Origin: Fratercula arctica
Taxonomy: Eukaryota; Chordata; Aves; Charadriiformes; Alcidae
Length of the DNA: 64,000 nucleotides
NCBI GenBank assembly: GCA_947846985.1
Contig: CANTUZ010000011.1
Span: forward strand, 33,103,589 to 33,167,588
Direction: 5' to 3'
Part shown: piece by piece, positions 1 through 14,000 of the stretch
How positions within the stretch are numbered: position 1 is the first letter of the stretch
Layout: each line of letters opens with the position of its first letter
The notes under the pieces: model-generated
The model's input: only the letters and a program-made list of their open reading frames with translations
Databases searched by the model: none
Told to the model about the DNA's origin: nothing
Made by a program: the position numbers and the translations under genes

Positions 1-3000
1 AAGCTGCAATGGCCTGGGCTTATCTGTCATCGTGGTCACGGATAAATTTGCATCATACACAGACTTTGATTTCCTCTGATTGTATCTAGGTTTTCCCCAT
101 TCTTTAAAGCAGACCAACAGTTTTGCAGAACGTGAGGGTGGAGCATTTCTGCTGGAGCGCTTGGAGCTGCGCAGGGTAACGAGACAATCCTGGCACAGCC
201 TTTTCTGCCTCTGCAGGGTTTGCCCCAGCACAGCTTCTAACAGGCAGCTCACATCGGTTATCTGAGCCCTCGGGTCACCCCGGGGGAGCAGAAGAAGTGA
301 GGAGCACTGGCAGGATAAGGCCAGGAAGAGACACAGCCTGTCCCGCGCCAGCCACCTTAGTGATGAAACCCTGGATCCAAAACCCAGCACACCACCACCA
401 TCCAAAACCAGCGAGGCAACCGGTTTTCCCTGAACAAGGAAAAAAATCAAAAAATAAATTGTGTAACACCTATAAGAACTTCCAAAGGCAAAACTGAAAC
501 AGAACTCCAAAAGAGCCGTCAGAGAGGAATTCCCCAATAGCTGTAGTATTTTATCCCAGCTTATCCTCCTGCGCTCTTAACATGCACCTGACCGCGCCGA
601 AGGAAGCCTCTGCCATGAATCGATCCCTAAATCTGCTGCAACAGCAGCGGTTAATCCCCGGCGCTGAATCATCCCTACCCGCGGCAGCAGCGAGAAATAA
701 CACAACGCAACAGACACAACAGCCCTCACATCACACAGCCCTGCCGCGCTGCCAGCATAAATATGCCAACTATTTTAAGCCCCCTCAAAGGATCTAGATT
801 CGCTCGCAAGCCAAACCGAAAACAGCCTAAGAGCTGTAAAGGCGGCTGCATGGGGTAAAACAGCACACGGCATCGGCTACAGCCTGGAAAACAACCAGCC
901 CCTTTCAGCCGCAGGAAACTCTTCCTCGCCCTTTGCAATGCACATCAGAAAACTGGTTTAAAGCCAAAATAAAGGAAACTTATGTTTCAGCATGCTACAG
1001 ACGGTTAAAACTAGCTCTGAATCCATCACAGAGCAGTTACTAAGGTACATCGCTATTTACAAGAAATAGGGAGAGCTGAAAGTGCAACTCCTGTGCAGGG
1101 ACCTTAACCAACAGCCAGCGTTTTGAAGAGCCATTCCTGCTGAAGTCACTGTGTCCCAATAAATAAATCGGAGCTTTTCAGAAGTCCCGAATCTGGGAGG
1201 TGGGGGCATAAATATGGCTTCAGGAGTCAAATTTAACTTGCTCGTTTTTTAAAAAGATCTGAAAAGAGTGGTGGGTGCGGGGACAGCGAGCCCCAAATTA
1301 ATTTTTTCTTTAGTACCTTGGCATTTTAAAAGCTGTATTACTGCAGAGACAGGCACCTACCTGGCTGGCTTTCACACTGCCGCGTCCCCCAGAGACTTCA
1401 GTGAACACAAGCCCTGAGCTGCCCGGCCCCCCCCAGGACGCAGCTCCGTGTAACCTGGGCTCCCCAGGGACCACGGTGGGCTCCGGCAGCAAACGGGCAG
1501 CCCGTGGCATTCGCGGGAGCAAAGTTTGCAAAATCCAGTGCTGCAACAGGAGCCAAGAGCCAGGCTGCAGGCGGGCAGCAGAGAGATAATCCTGATTTAT
1601 TTTGGGGGTACGGGTTTATTTCGGCAAAGCAGGAGCAAGGAAGGATGCCACAGGCAAAGACCGACAGATGCCAGGGCCCCGCAGCCGGGCGAATCCGTGT
1701 CCTGTGACATCTTGCCCTGTCAAGTGCAATTACTGTAATCTCCCACAGGCTCTCAAAATACGGATCCTGGCTTAGAAACTGGGCATCCGCAGTATGAAAG
1801 CTGCCTTTGTGCCCGGGCAGAGCCTGGGCGTGAGCCAGCCGTTAGGTGCACGAAGAAAATGAGTTCTCCACGTGCTAGGAGAAGGGAGGAAAAGCAAGCT
1901 TTCCCGCCCGACCCTGCTGCCGACAGGCTGGATTTCACCCACATCTCCCCGCAGCGGCCACCGAGGGGCTGGGAGCTGCACAGCCGCGCATCCCCCCAGG
2001 AGTAACGGGGCTGGTGACCACGGGGAACCGGCCGGTCCCGCACCCCGGGTGAGCAGGGCACAGCCAGCACGTCGGACCATGGGGGCGGCTCACGGGAAAA
2101 AGGTAACGGGGCAGTTTTACTGGGGGCTGCTGAGGCGGTGGCGGGATGATGGAGAAGTCACCATCCGCTCACGTGTTGCTTGTTTTGCCCTGCGCGTGCT
2201 GAGGCAGCTGATGGCAGCCAGGGATTAGCGGGGAAGGACCCGCTCCTGTGTGTGGGTGTCCGTTGTCAAGGCTGGATTAAGTAATTCCACCTGATGGGCT
2301 CAGCATCTGGGCCTGCCGGGGATTTCAGGACAGGGACGAGGGGATCAGAGCATTGCGTTAGGACAGGCAAAGTCTGGCTTTCTGGGGAGAAACATCAGGC
2401 TTGCTCCGAGCGCACCCGGCAGCCTGCGGGCTGTCTCCCACAGATGCGGTGCAGACCGAGCCCCAAGTATTTCTTGGCCTGTGAATTGCTGCCAGCTCCC
2501 TGTCGTGACGGGGAGGAGCCGGGTCAGGTCCCACAGCACCCATGCGCATCTCCCTCTCCTCCAGATTCCCTGGGGACAGCGGTCAAACAGCTCCGAAAGG
2601 AAATGGGGCTTCACGGAATCAGAGTCGTGCAGGGGCAGCTAGAGAGGTTGTGGTGAGGATGCTGTTAGATGTCATTTTGCTGTGATGCCCGATGACATCA
2701 GTGCCTAGACGCGCATCATCGCTATTCGGTTGTGATGCCCTGATCTGGGACTTCTGTAGCTTGTCCCCCAGTGCTAAGAGAAACGCACTCGCGCACCGCA
2801 TTAGGTCAGTAACTTCTATCGCAATGGGGACAGCAGTGACCCTTTGCCCCAGGTGGGACCCCGCATGCTCAGCTGGGCACGGTCTGTGGCCTTCAGAGGT
2901 GTGGGCACATCCAAAGCAGGTGCCTTGCAGAAGTTTGCAAACCTGCTGGGCTTTCTACCAAAACCAGAACCAGAGAGAGTTGCAGGGGAAACGGGCATAA

Positions 3001-6000
3001 AAGCAACACACTGGCCAGTGTTACCAACACCCAGGACGAAAATCAGTGCTGATGTGGGACGAGCAAACATTTCACTAGTTTCCTGGCCCTCAGGGAAGCA
3101 GCAGGTGCAGGAGGTGCTGCTCCCAGCCAGCCCCCTCTTTCTCCACACCCATCCGAGGTGCCGATGCCACGCTGGCTCCAGCACACAGTGGTTCCCAGGG
3201 CTCAGGGCTACAGCAGCAGACCCGGGAGGAGCCGCGCTCTGCCCACAGCTAATCCCCAGACCTTTACTCACGCAGCCGCGACCTTCAGGCCTCAGCGCAT
3301 TTGTACGGGCATTACCGAACGCAGGGGAATAAGCTGGTTAGGTCAGGCTTGGCTCAGCGCCACCCCGTCCAGCCCCGCTGCATTCAAAGCGATCTCCACC
3401 GGCCTCCCGACCCCCAGACTGGGCAGCTTTTGGACGGCTTTCCCCGTTGCTTCCTCTTCCCGAAACACCACGATCCCGCTGCAGCCCGGCACTGAATGGC
3501 CTGGCTTTGAAATGCTCCCGGGAGCTCGGGGTCTCCTGTCACGCCAGCTCACTCTCAGCTTGCTGGCAGCCCCAAAAAGCTCCAAGACAGTTTTACTTTC
3601 ATGGGCACCAAAAGGTCAGCGATTTCACTCCCGTTTCAGCCTCCCAAACGTTGCCCGGGTTGACAAAAGCCTGTGCCACTGCCCAGCTGGCACCGAGCAG
3701 GGACGTCTGACTGGCAGCTCCTGGGTCGGTGCTTTACCCTTAGGCTGGAGCTGGTGGGGGATGGAGAAAAGACAGCTGTATTTCCAGGGCGGGCACGAAC
3801 AGCGGGTCCCAGCCCTCCCAGAGGACCAGGCTGGGTCCAGGTGATGGGCAGGAAACTTCTCCTTCCCCCAGCCCTTGTAGAACAGCCCCGCACAGGGCAG
3901 GGGCTCTGCCAGGCATGACCCCATCCACCAGCTACATTCCTGAGGGGACCCACATGGAAGCACGGAGCAGGAGGAAGGCTCGGCACCCCTCGCCAGCGCT
4001 GCCTGCATTAGCAGTCTCAGCTGCACCCCTTTTAAACTCAGACCAGAGCAGCACTCCAAGGGGATTACAGTAGTGGATTGTGGAGTGCAAGGCAATCCCC
4101 AGCTCCACAACAAAAGGGACCGGAAAAGCTGCCAGCATAGTTCCAAGGACATTTCTACTTTCAAAGGCTGCATCTGCTCCCAAAAAACCTGTTCTGGTAC
4201 CACCACTGTCCCGTGGGTCCAAGCCAACAGCAGGGCTCCAGCAGGACACAGTCCCCTGCTGGGGTACCCTTGGCTGCAAGGCAATGACTCCACTGGGGCC
4301 GGTTCAGGGATGCTGCGGAGCCGGGGCCGATTCCTCTGCTCTGCAGAGCACCGGCTCCGCTGGGCACAGGAATGCCGCTAACATCCCTCTAACCACAGAA
4401 AACCACCCTCAAACAATCCTGCAAGTGCAGCCTCCCCAGCAGCAGCTCCCCAGGGTGCCCGGGAAGATGCTCCGGGACCCCCGGGCAGTGGAGGGGGGGG
4501 TTGTTTCCAGGCACCTGCCCCTCTCCGCTGCTTTTCTCCCCAGTTTCTCAAGGCAGGGTTTGCATAGCAGCCGTTTCCCCAGGGAAAGTTTTCTGTCCCC
4601 AAATTCCCAAGAGTGTCAGTTTACACTAATGTCAGATGAGCCGGGATTAGCCTTGCCGCTGAGCGGGGAGCTTTGCTCTGCCACTGGTTTAAAACAACAA
4701 AAGGCAGCACGCCAGCGCCGGGGAGAGAGGCTCCGCTTGTTCAGGCAACACACAGTACCTGGCCGCCCGTGCTGAAAACAGGGGCTTTGAGAGCATCCTT
4801 TAAAACTCCTCCGTCTGAGCATTGCAGAGGGACGGGACCAGCATTTCTGGGAGCTGCTGGTGGGGTTTCCCCGTGAACCCAACTCATCCCACTGGGGAGG
4901 GATTCCCCACGGCCTGGCCAGAGAAGTGCTTTCGCCTGTGTCCCAGTTCACACAGGACACACTCTCTGGTCTTTCACCCACCCTTCTCTTCAGGGCACAA
5001 AGAAGGTGGCCCAGGACACGCACAGTGTCCCTCAGCCGCCCCAGCATGCCTGGCCCAGAGCAGAGCCCCATTTCAGACCAACCGTGGCTCCTGCCAAGCT
5101 GCCACCAACACATTTAACTGCACTTCATGAAGTTGCCTCACCAGCAATCACACACGTTATTCACACAATCAGGGAGGTGAAGGCTACAAAAATCAACACT
5201 TCAGTTCCAGAATAAAAAGCAAGTCCTAAAAAAATTCCTCTGCAAAGGGGTGGGAGGGGGGAAATAATTCTCTTGCTCTGCCCCTCGTAGCATGAGGAGG
5301 CTCTCAAGCAGGTAAATAAGTGTCACTGTCCTTCCAGGAGCTCTGCTGTGGGTAATAGTGGGGTCATGTTCCTACTAAGCATCTGTCAGTCTTATTGTCT
5401 GCCAGGAGAATGGTCCGTGTCTTAAAAAGGCATCTGTCTGCTGCTGTCACAGGGCAGGGAGAGAATAAGAGATAAAAGTTGTGATTTTCAGGGTTTTCCA
5501 CCCATCCTGAAGGGTGCAGCAAGCAGCAGTCACATTGTCACAGCATCGCTTGATGCTGAGCAAGGGACTCCCTTCCCCAGACCCCCCCCCCGCACAGGTG
5601 AACACCCGAAAGCAGACATCCCTCCCGTGGGACTAACCCTGACAGTTCAGCTCTGCACGCACCTATCCTGCTTGGCATCACCCCAGCACCAGCTGCACAC
5701 GTGCAGGGTAACTCCAGCTACAGCAGCATCCGCCACGCTCAGCACCGTCACTTTTCTTGACCGGCTGCAAAAATCGCGGTCCAACAGGGAGCAGAGCTCC
5801 AAGAAGCCAAGGCAACGTTTAAAGGGAAATTTTTAAAAGTCTGTATTATTAAATGAAAGATCCAGATTGACCAAAAAACTGGTTGTCGCCATTCAAGAAC
5901 TTAGAAACTCTTATCGCGACTACAAAAACCCTGGGCCCTTGTTTTGGAAAGCACAGGAGCGAGTAAGGCAAATAAGAGGAGCTGGGTCTGTGGCTGGCAG

Positions 6001-9000
6001 CGGAGAGGTTTATAATGAGAAAGAAAAGGGCTGTTTCCTGCCAGTGCAGGGGAGCACAGGGAAGAAACTGCCACGAAGGGACCAGCACGGTGGCTGTCCC
6101 GGTACAGCGACACCGATCCAAAGGAGGCAGCCCCAGGACCTGTCGTCACCAGCATCTTCCCTTCAGCTACCGACACGGGCAGCAGCTGGAATTGAAACCG
6201 CTTCAAAAACAAGATGAGGAATAAGGCCCAAATTGCTCCCAGAAGGGAATGGGAGAGATCAACCACAGAAAGACAGAGAGGCATGAAACACAGCAGCTTG
6301 TGACACCCAGGAGAGGCTCCGTGGCCCAGCAGCCTCTCTCACATGAGAGGGGACATTACAGGGGCAGCAGTGGGCTGGGACACCGCTGTCCCATCATGTC
6401 CACAGACTGGCGGGCACAGCAGGATTTTCCTGGCTCTCCCAACAGCTATTTCAGCAAGCCGGTAGCTGGTGTCCCTGCCAGCTCTTTCAAAGCATCCCTG
6501 TGCCCGGGCAGCACAAGAGCCCTCCAAGGGACCTGCCTGCTCTGACGCTGGACCAGCAGCCATCCCCCCTCAATAGCCCAGGCTGCCACTCCGCTTTCAG
6601 CAAAGAGGGGCTGCGGGTGCCAAGGCCCACGAGCAGAACAAGCCCCACCGACAGTCACCAGTTGTCTGGTGGCACTGGCCCCGGGATCAAATCCAAAAAT
6701 CAGATGGCAACTGGGAATCACATCGTTTCAGTGTCCTGGAGCATTGCACTGCTCAGGGAGAAGGGTTTGCCATGTGCTGCCTGCAACAAGCCTTGGTTCA
6801 GAGGGACAGGAACAAGAGCTGATGACTTTGCATACCAGAAAAGTCCCAAGTGCCTCATGAGGGTAGGGAGATCATTGATGCCAAACCCATTTCTGGGCAA
6901 AAATAACATACACCCAGCAAATAACTGTTCAGGTTCATGAGACAGCAAACACCTGTAAGCTGTACCATCTGTCTGACATAGCACAGCCCAGAGTGGGAGA
7001 GCTGGGCCAGGGCAGGTCCCAAAACCTCCACAGAAGCCCTCTAAGGTGGCTTTATCCTACCTCTTCTTGCCTTTCTCTTCTTGCCTTCTCCTCTTCAACC
7101 CTTTAAAGTCCCACAGGTGGTGACATATGGGGACTCTGACTAAGCAGAGACACTGCTCCAGGCTTTTGTAGCTTTCTAAGAAAGTAAGATAGAACGCTGT
7201 AGCATCCCAGCCCTCAGAAGCCAAACTCATTCATTACAGTGTGTTGTCTCCAGCTCCTGGAAAGTGATCACAGCCTTATTTCTTACCGCTTCATCCCAAA
7301 CACCCAGACAGCACAGGCAAACCAATGTAACCCACTCCCCACCTCCAGAGAGGCTGACATTTTGGTCCTGTGAGGGCTTATAAGGGTTCAGTGCAGGCAG
7401 GGAACTAATTTGGGCACAGCTGCTCCAGTTTAAGGTTCTGCCATCCCCAACCTGCACTGCTGCTTCTGCAGCTGTGCGGGATCAGCGGCCCATGTGCTGC
7501 AGCCTTCATCAGGGTGCAAGACCAGCCGCCCCGATACCCATACCCGCTCTTGAGACAGCTGACTTTGCCCTGAAGCAGCACAGGGGTGCGCACACAAGCG
7601 CAGGACATGCAGCCCCCGTGCCAGTAAGGCAACTGAGCACATCTCACCGGTCCATGCATGAGAAGCTGAGATACAGGGGTTTGATCCGTGATTGAAGGTG
7701 CTGGGCAGGACGCAGAGGAACGTGCCACCAGCCCCCCCAGGGAAGGACAGAAGGGCAGAGGCCAGCCCAGCACCGGCCAACGCTGCCTGCAGCATCCGTG
7801 GCTGCAAGGGAGCCATGGAAGAGGGCTCAGACTGAAGGGAGGCTCACAGTGCGCTCGTGGGGAGACCGGGAAGATCACTGCTTGGGAAATGCAGCAGCTG
7901 CCAGGTCTGGGATAGCTCAGCGGTCCTCAAATAAAAACGGATTAAAGCAATTAAAGGCTTTGCTGCTTCGCGCTGCTCCTGGGGAGCTTGTTTGGGTGGT
8001 GCCTGCTGCCTCCTCATGAGCCCTGAGATAAAGGGACACTTCACCCCTTCCTCTGCTCCCTCCTCCATTTGCAGCCTGTGGTGGCGGGCAGCCTGGCGGG
8101 TGGCATCTCATCCCAGATAACAGCCAAACCTCCTCTCTTTTGGCCCCTTCCCTTTGGGGTCCCCCCGCACAGGACCCAGCTGCCCTCAGGGAACAGATGA
8201 CCCCTCTCTGCCTTCCCAGCCTGCTACCAGCGCTGCCTGGGGCTGCCGGGGCATTTCTGCCTTTTTTTTTTTTTTTTCCAAAAAACATTTTTCCAAGCTT
8301 AGTGAATTCTAGTGACCCAATTCTAGTGACCCTGGCCAGGCAAAGAGCTCAACAAGGTGGTGCCAGAAGAGCAGCTTTCTGATGGCAGCACTATCCGTGT
8401 CCCCTAACATATAGTCCCCAGTTGTGAGATGGAGCAATGATGCCACCGCAGCCTGGTGGCTCTAGGACAGCATGGCACAGTGCCAGAAATAAATATTGTC
8501 CCTATTATTCCTGTGGCATAAGCCTCCGTTTTTGCAAAATGCCATTCTTCAAGGCACTTCAGAGTGTCTTAATGGTCTCTCTGCAGCATGACAGCAATTT
8601 GCTCCAAAACTGCCGGAGCCCTTTTGTGCCAGTGACTGATGCTCTTCCCGTGCAGTCAGCAGCATCCCCAAACTGCTCCAAAACAGCAGAGCAGTCTTTC
8701 ACATGATCAGTGGTACCACACCTCCAGCACAAGGCAAAAATTAGCTCCTGAGACAGGTAAAAAATGGTTTATCCATAGCAACAGCTTAACTGCTGCTAGC
8801 AACATTGAGGTGGGCGATGCAGGTATTGCCAACAGACAGCAGGGCAAGAATTTGGCTTTGTCCTGGCATGCAGCGGCATTATGTGCTCTGCACGTTGCAA
8901 GGGACCAGATTAAGAAGCACTGAACTGCAGGCAAGGATTTCCTTAGGACCAGGAGAGAGAACTGCAGGTCCATCGGCACCACACTGACGGATGGATCCGC

Positions 9001-9699
9001 TGCTCCGGTTTGTGCCGCGGAGCTGCTGAGAGCCTCCCCGTGCCCTTCGCAGCGGGATGTCGGGCTTCGCAGTCAGTTTGAATGCTGACAAATGAGCCTC
9101 GTGCGCCGGCTGCCGTGGGGCTGAGCCCTGTCACTGATTGCTCTCATTAATCTCCAGGAAATTTTCGGCTGAGCTCTGGTGAGTGGCACTCCATCTCCCC
9201 AGCCGCGGGGCCCCGCACAGCCAGGGAGCAGCATTTGCTCAGCTTCAGCGGGGGTCTCTCCCCCGGGGCTGGCAGCTCCAGCAAGCTCCCCTTCCCATGC
9301 TGCTGCTTCCCTTCTTTAGCTTTTTTTGCACCTTTTTTCTGGGCAGTCCATGAAATCGGACTCCATTTGCCAGCTTTCATGGCTGCAGGAGGGCCCTGCT
9401 TGCCTCCTGGGGCCAGTCCCGCCACCGGGATTTGGAAGGGGAGCGGCTTTGGGGATAAAGACAGGCAGAGGTCAGTGCAGCACTCATCTGTGTCAAATTG
9501 TGTTTTCTTTATGAATAAAATAACACCAAGCGCTATTTGAAGCATTTGCAATTTTCCACTCGACTAGGCAGCAAAGTGGCCACCTGGCTGGTGCTCCCCG
9601 GGAGCAGCACGGGATCTGCAGCAACGTGAGCCTGGCCCCGTATCCAGACCGAGAGCCCAGCCTCCTCCTGCAAGCCTAAATTTACAAATTGCTGTTGTC

Positions 9700-9731
<32 letters not shown>

Positions 9732-9995
9732 CAAGGCTGCTGGTTGCCCTCGTGAGAGTGGCCACAAGCATCCACCCCCAGCTCCACTGCAGGCCAAGAA
9801 ATGCCGCAGACTTGTAGAGGTCAAAAGACCGGTAATGAAACGTTACACCAATAACTTGATATTTCTCCAGAGTCCTTTGCAATACGATAGTGAAGTCAGC
9901 TATGGTTGTGGCCAGGGACAAGGAGTAATACAAGCTCGCAGCTTCGCTTGGAAAACCTGCTCACCGCCAGGCAGGTGTGGATGGAGGGCTGGGCA
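1..9995. other. GC-rich non-coding region, left flank
   Basis: I see no exon here that I can tie to a known protein. There are many overlapping open frames of 60-230 codons on both strands, but they are low-complexity, rich in Pro, Arg, Gly and Ser, and look like nothing I recognise, as expected of random GC-rich DNA. A small CpG cluster lies around 1,900-2,120. Polypyrimidine and polypurine runs occur near 8,263-8,280. In human the next gene on this side of FAM107A is FAM3D; I found no FAM3D-like peptide. The stretch is either intergenic or part of a large upstream intron of FAM107A. Confidence 0.5.
9700..9727 (+). repeat. poly(A) tract, 28 bases
   Basis: An uninterrupted run of A about 270 bases before the 24-bp minisatellite. 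I could not recognise a retroposon body in front of it or target-site duplications, so it is listed only as a homopolymer. Confidence 0.9.
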
Positions 9996-10002
9996 AGGGA
10001 CG

Positions 10003-11030
10003 TGGGCAGCCTGGGACAGGGAGCTGTGGGCAGCCTGGGACAGGGAGCTGTGGGCAGCCTGGGACAGGGAGTGATGGGCAGCCTGGGACAGGGAGCTGTG
10101 GGCAACCTGGAACAGGGAGCTGTGGGCAGCCTGGGACAGGGAGCAATGGGCAGCCTGGGACAGGGAGTGATGGGCAGCCTGGGACAGGGAGCTGTGGGCA
10201 GCCTGGGACAGGGAGTGATGGGCAGCCTGGGACAGGGAGCTGTGGGCAGCCTGGGACAGGGAGTGATGGGCAGCCCGGACAGGGAGCGATGGGCAGCCCG
10301 GACAGGGAGCTGTGGGCAGCCTGGGACAGGGAGCAATGGGCAGCCTGGGACAGGGAGCTGTGGGCAGCCTGGGACAGGGAGTGATGGGCAGCCTGGGACA
10401 GGGAGCTGTGGGCAACCTGGAACAGGGAGCTGTGGGCAGCCTGGGACAGGGAGCAATGGGCAACCTGGAACAGGGAGCTGTGGGCAGCCTGGGACAGGGA
10501 GCTGTGGGCAGCCTGGGACAGGGAGTGATGGGCAGCCTGGGACAGGGAGTGATGGGCAGCCTGGGACAGGGAGCTGTGGGCAGCCTGGGACAGGGAGCAA
10601 TGGGCAGCCCGGACAGGGAGCGATGGGCAGCCCGGACAGGGAGCTGTGGGCAGCCCGGGACAGGGAGCTGTGGGCAGCCTGGGACAGGGAGCTGTGGGCA
10701 GCCTGGGACAGGGAGCTGTGGGCAGCCTGGGACAGGGAGCGATGGGCAGCCCGGACAGGGAGCTGTGGGCAGCCTGGGACAGGGAGCAATGGGCAGCCTG
10801 GGACAGGGAGCTGTGGGCAGCCTGGGACAGGGAGTGATGGGCAGCCTGGGACAGGGAGCTGTGGGCAGCCTGGGACAGGGAGCTGTGGGCAGCCCGGACA
10901 GGGAGCGATGGGCAGCCCGGACAGGGAGCTGTGGGCAGCCTGGGACAGGGAGCAATGGGCAGCCTGGGACAGGGAGTGATGGGCAGCCCAGAACAGGGAG
11001 CCGTGGGCAGCCTGGGACAGGGAGCGATGG
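10003..11030 (+). repeat. 24-bp minisatellite, about 43 copies, G-quadruplex pattern
   Basis: Head-to-tail copies of a 24-bp unit containing GGGCAGCCTGGG and then ACAGGG. The last bases of the unit vary between AGCTGT, AGTGAT, AGCAAT and AGCGAT. Some units carry GCAACCTGGAACA, and some carry GCAGCCCGGACA, which is one base shorter. Most units read G3-N6-G3-N3-G3-N6, which meets the usual G3+N1-7 quadruplex rule across unit borders. Because 24 is a multiple of 3 and the unit has no stop, several frames stay open for hundreds of codons on both strands; these are not genes. Confidence 0.95.
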
Positions 11031-14000
11031 GGCTGGGCACTGGGCTGGAGTGAGCACTGGGTGCCGTGGTGGTTCAGAGACCCTGCTGAGACCCCTTCCC
11101 ATGGCAAGGGCAGCGCCACGGCAGCAGATTTCATAGCTGCTGGCTCAGGAGAGCCGAGATGTGCCTGGACTTCGACTCCTGGGTGCCTGCCAGTCCCGAT
11201 TACAAAACCTGCCGAAATAACAGTGTCCCACAATGAGCTGGGAGCAGAGGAATGTGCACAGTCAAGCTCCCCGCTGGGGGAGTAACCCTCCGGAACCCAG
11301 CATCGCTCTGCCCCTGCAAGAGAGAGGAACCTGCAGTTTCTCACAGCAGCCCGGCTAGCAGCTATGTCGTGGACTACCACCGGGAAGGCAGAGCCCAGTC
11401 TGCCAGCTCCGGAGCGAGGGTGTTGTTACACTGCCTTTCCTAGTCCTCAAGAAATTTTGGAAATTCATCCAAACTGCAGCACTTCCTCTGGCCGAGGCCA
11501 GCGGGGAGTCAGCAGTGACATCAGGTGCTGATTTCAGGTGCTTCCGATTTTCTCCGTGTTTCTCCTTAACAAGAAAACGGTGTCATCCTGGCAAACATGT
11601 GCACCAGCTTGCTGAATCAAATGAGCCTCAACACCTCACATGGCAAGGCTCTCCAGCAAAACAATCGAGCTGACAGATTTTTGCGCATTGACATCACAGA
11701 TGGGAAAAAGTCTTACTAATCCTCAAAAGTTTCTTCCAGTGGATGATTTCACTGAGGTCTCTGGATCAGTCCCAGCTGCTGAAAATGAGCACAGACAGAC
11801 CAGAATTCAGCAATAACACAGGAGATTTGGGTAACAGCTTAGACGCTATCTCAGCATCCAGGAGCACGTAAGAGACGTTTTCATACAGAACATAGTGAGC
11901 AGCAAGAGGGTATTTGGGGCTAATTGAAAGCAGTGGTAGAGTCCAGTTTGGCTAACCTTTAAATCACACGTTTTGTGGCTTCTTCACACAAAGAAATGCT
12001 GCCTTCAATCTGCCAACCATCAATGTCTTGTTCCAGGCCATGACAACTTCTTTTAAAGCCTCTGGGTTAAGCAATAGGATTATTTTAATCAATGGCTGTG
12101 TTCATTCACTAAACACCGATGTCAGCAGCTGCTACAGCAACTTATGGGCAAAGTGCCTTTCTCTGAGCCCATCTACTCCCAAATAGGTTGGGCAACTTCC
12201 AACCCTGTCAAAATGGTGCCTCCTTCCCAAAACCACGTCTGTGGGAGATTCACATCAGTTCTCAGCCTGGGTGGCATTTTGTCCACTTTAGTACCTCTTT
12301 ATCACCATGATCTGATCACAGCAATTTCTTGTCTAATTTCTTAGCTCAGGCTTTGGCTGTAGTGCACTATAGAAGCTACGATACTTCAACTTAATGGCAC
12401 CTGTATTGATCTGAACCTGCCTGAAGGCATCCTCCTCGCCTTCTCCATGGCTCACGCTCTGACCACGCTGACGGCTCCTTTCCCTACCCGCTTTCATCAA
12501 AGCACAAACACGGTTCAAAATTACCAGCTATCAATTTTGCTGCAAGTAAATATTAGGGTACCCATGTGTAGGACAGGTAACACTGATTAATGGTTTATAC
12601 AGGGAAGCTGGCCTTAAGCTGCAGTAGGAGCACTGCACTCCCGAGCAGGGAGCCGTGGAGGAGGATTCCTGCTTGGAGCTGGTGGTTCAAAGCAGCCTAC
12701 ACCTGCGAAACTGCCTCCAGACATTTGCTGCAGGAGCTCTTTGCTGTGCATTGGAGTCGGGGCTGGGAACGGTCCTGCCGGGATATAATCATGCCCGGGA
12801 TGTTTGGGAGTAACATAGAACAGTAAAAGTACAACATGAGACTACTCACTATTTATACTTTATGTTGTTTTGCTGCATTTAACCCCACTTAATAGCCAGG
12901 CTAATTCCAGCTCAAGTGGTAGGTGTCCTCACTGATATGGTCGAAGCAGGCTGGGGATCCCAGGTGGGAGATGGCCCGCAGGTTGGAAGTGGTACCTGCT
13001 CCCATCAGCAGTGTTTCCAGCATCTTCCCTCTCTTGCCGGAAAAATTCCCTGGCAGAGGCCACTGTGGGCAGGTTGCTGCTGCCACTGATGGAAGCACAA
13101 GGAGGGCTTGGGGCAGGTCCCCCTTCATCCGCCTGCCCCGTGTGCATCTGTCCTGCTCACCTGCAGAGGGGCATAGCGTTACCGTCTGATGCTAGATTTT
13201 ATTACTACGAGTCACTCCTGGCAGTTGCACTGCACACAGAAGTGATTTTTCACATGGAAATAGGAGGTTTGGGGAAATAGCAGGCATCTTCCACCCATTT
13301 ACTGCAATACACCCTCCCCATCTGAGCCCACACTGTGACAAACTGAGCTCTCTGACTCCTGGAGTACCCGTCCCCCCCAGCTGGGTCAGGGACAGGGTCC
13401 CTGACTTTGGGATTAACAAAAAGCCTTTGTAACCCCCGCTTTGTCCATTGGGGAGCAGTCAAAAGTCTCTATCATCTGGGCAACCATTACCTCCCCCTGC
13501 GAGCCAGGGAGGTGCGAGAAGCCATCCTGCTCTGCAAACACACTAATGGCTCGAGTGGAGATTAGCAGGAGTGTGTTTCCAGCCACCCCATGCCACGGAG
13601 GTGGCGAGGTATCAGGGACCAGGCAGAGCTTAGACGTCCCCTGCCCTTGGCTTTGCCACTGCCAAGGTCACCGCCACACTGCAACCAGCACAACCTTGGT
13701 TGTAGCGGGATTGCACAAAGTTTGTGCTGGGGGACATGGAGCGGGAGGGAGGGCTGGGCTGCCTGGCTGGACCCCGCCATCGCAGGCAGCACCTCAGCCA
13801 ACGTCTAGCATTAACCCAGCAGAGGAAATGTTTAACCAGCCTCCAAGACCTCCCTGCAGCACGAGGTGAAACACTGTCTGCCTTCAACTCCCAGCCCCGG
13901 GTGACTTCAGCAGGGCCAGAATTTTGTCTGCCGATGGGAAGCCCGGACAGGACCGGCAGCAATGCTGCACTCCCAACCCCGAGCTGAGAGCGGAGATTTA

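Noticed and set aside
3158..4775. Open frames of 220-231 codons on both strands
   Set aside because: Overlapping frames on opposite strands in GC-rich DNA with no familiar motif; expected by chance.
10003..11030. CRISPR-like array
   Set aside because: Repeats are directly adjacent with no unique spacers, and the genome is vertebrate.
9896..11380. Minus-strand open frame of 494 codons, with others of 274-400 codons on both strands over the same region
   Set aside because: They are translations of the 24-bp minisatellite. Several frames are open at once, the peptides are simple repeats, and no flanking conserved domain exists.
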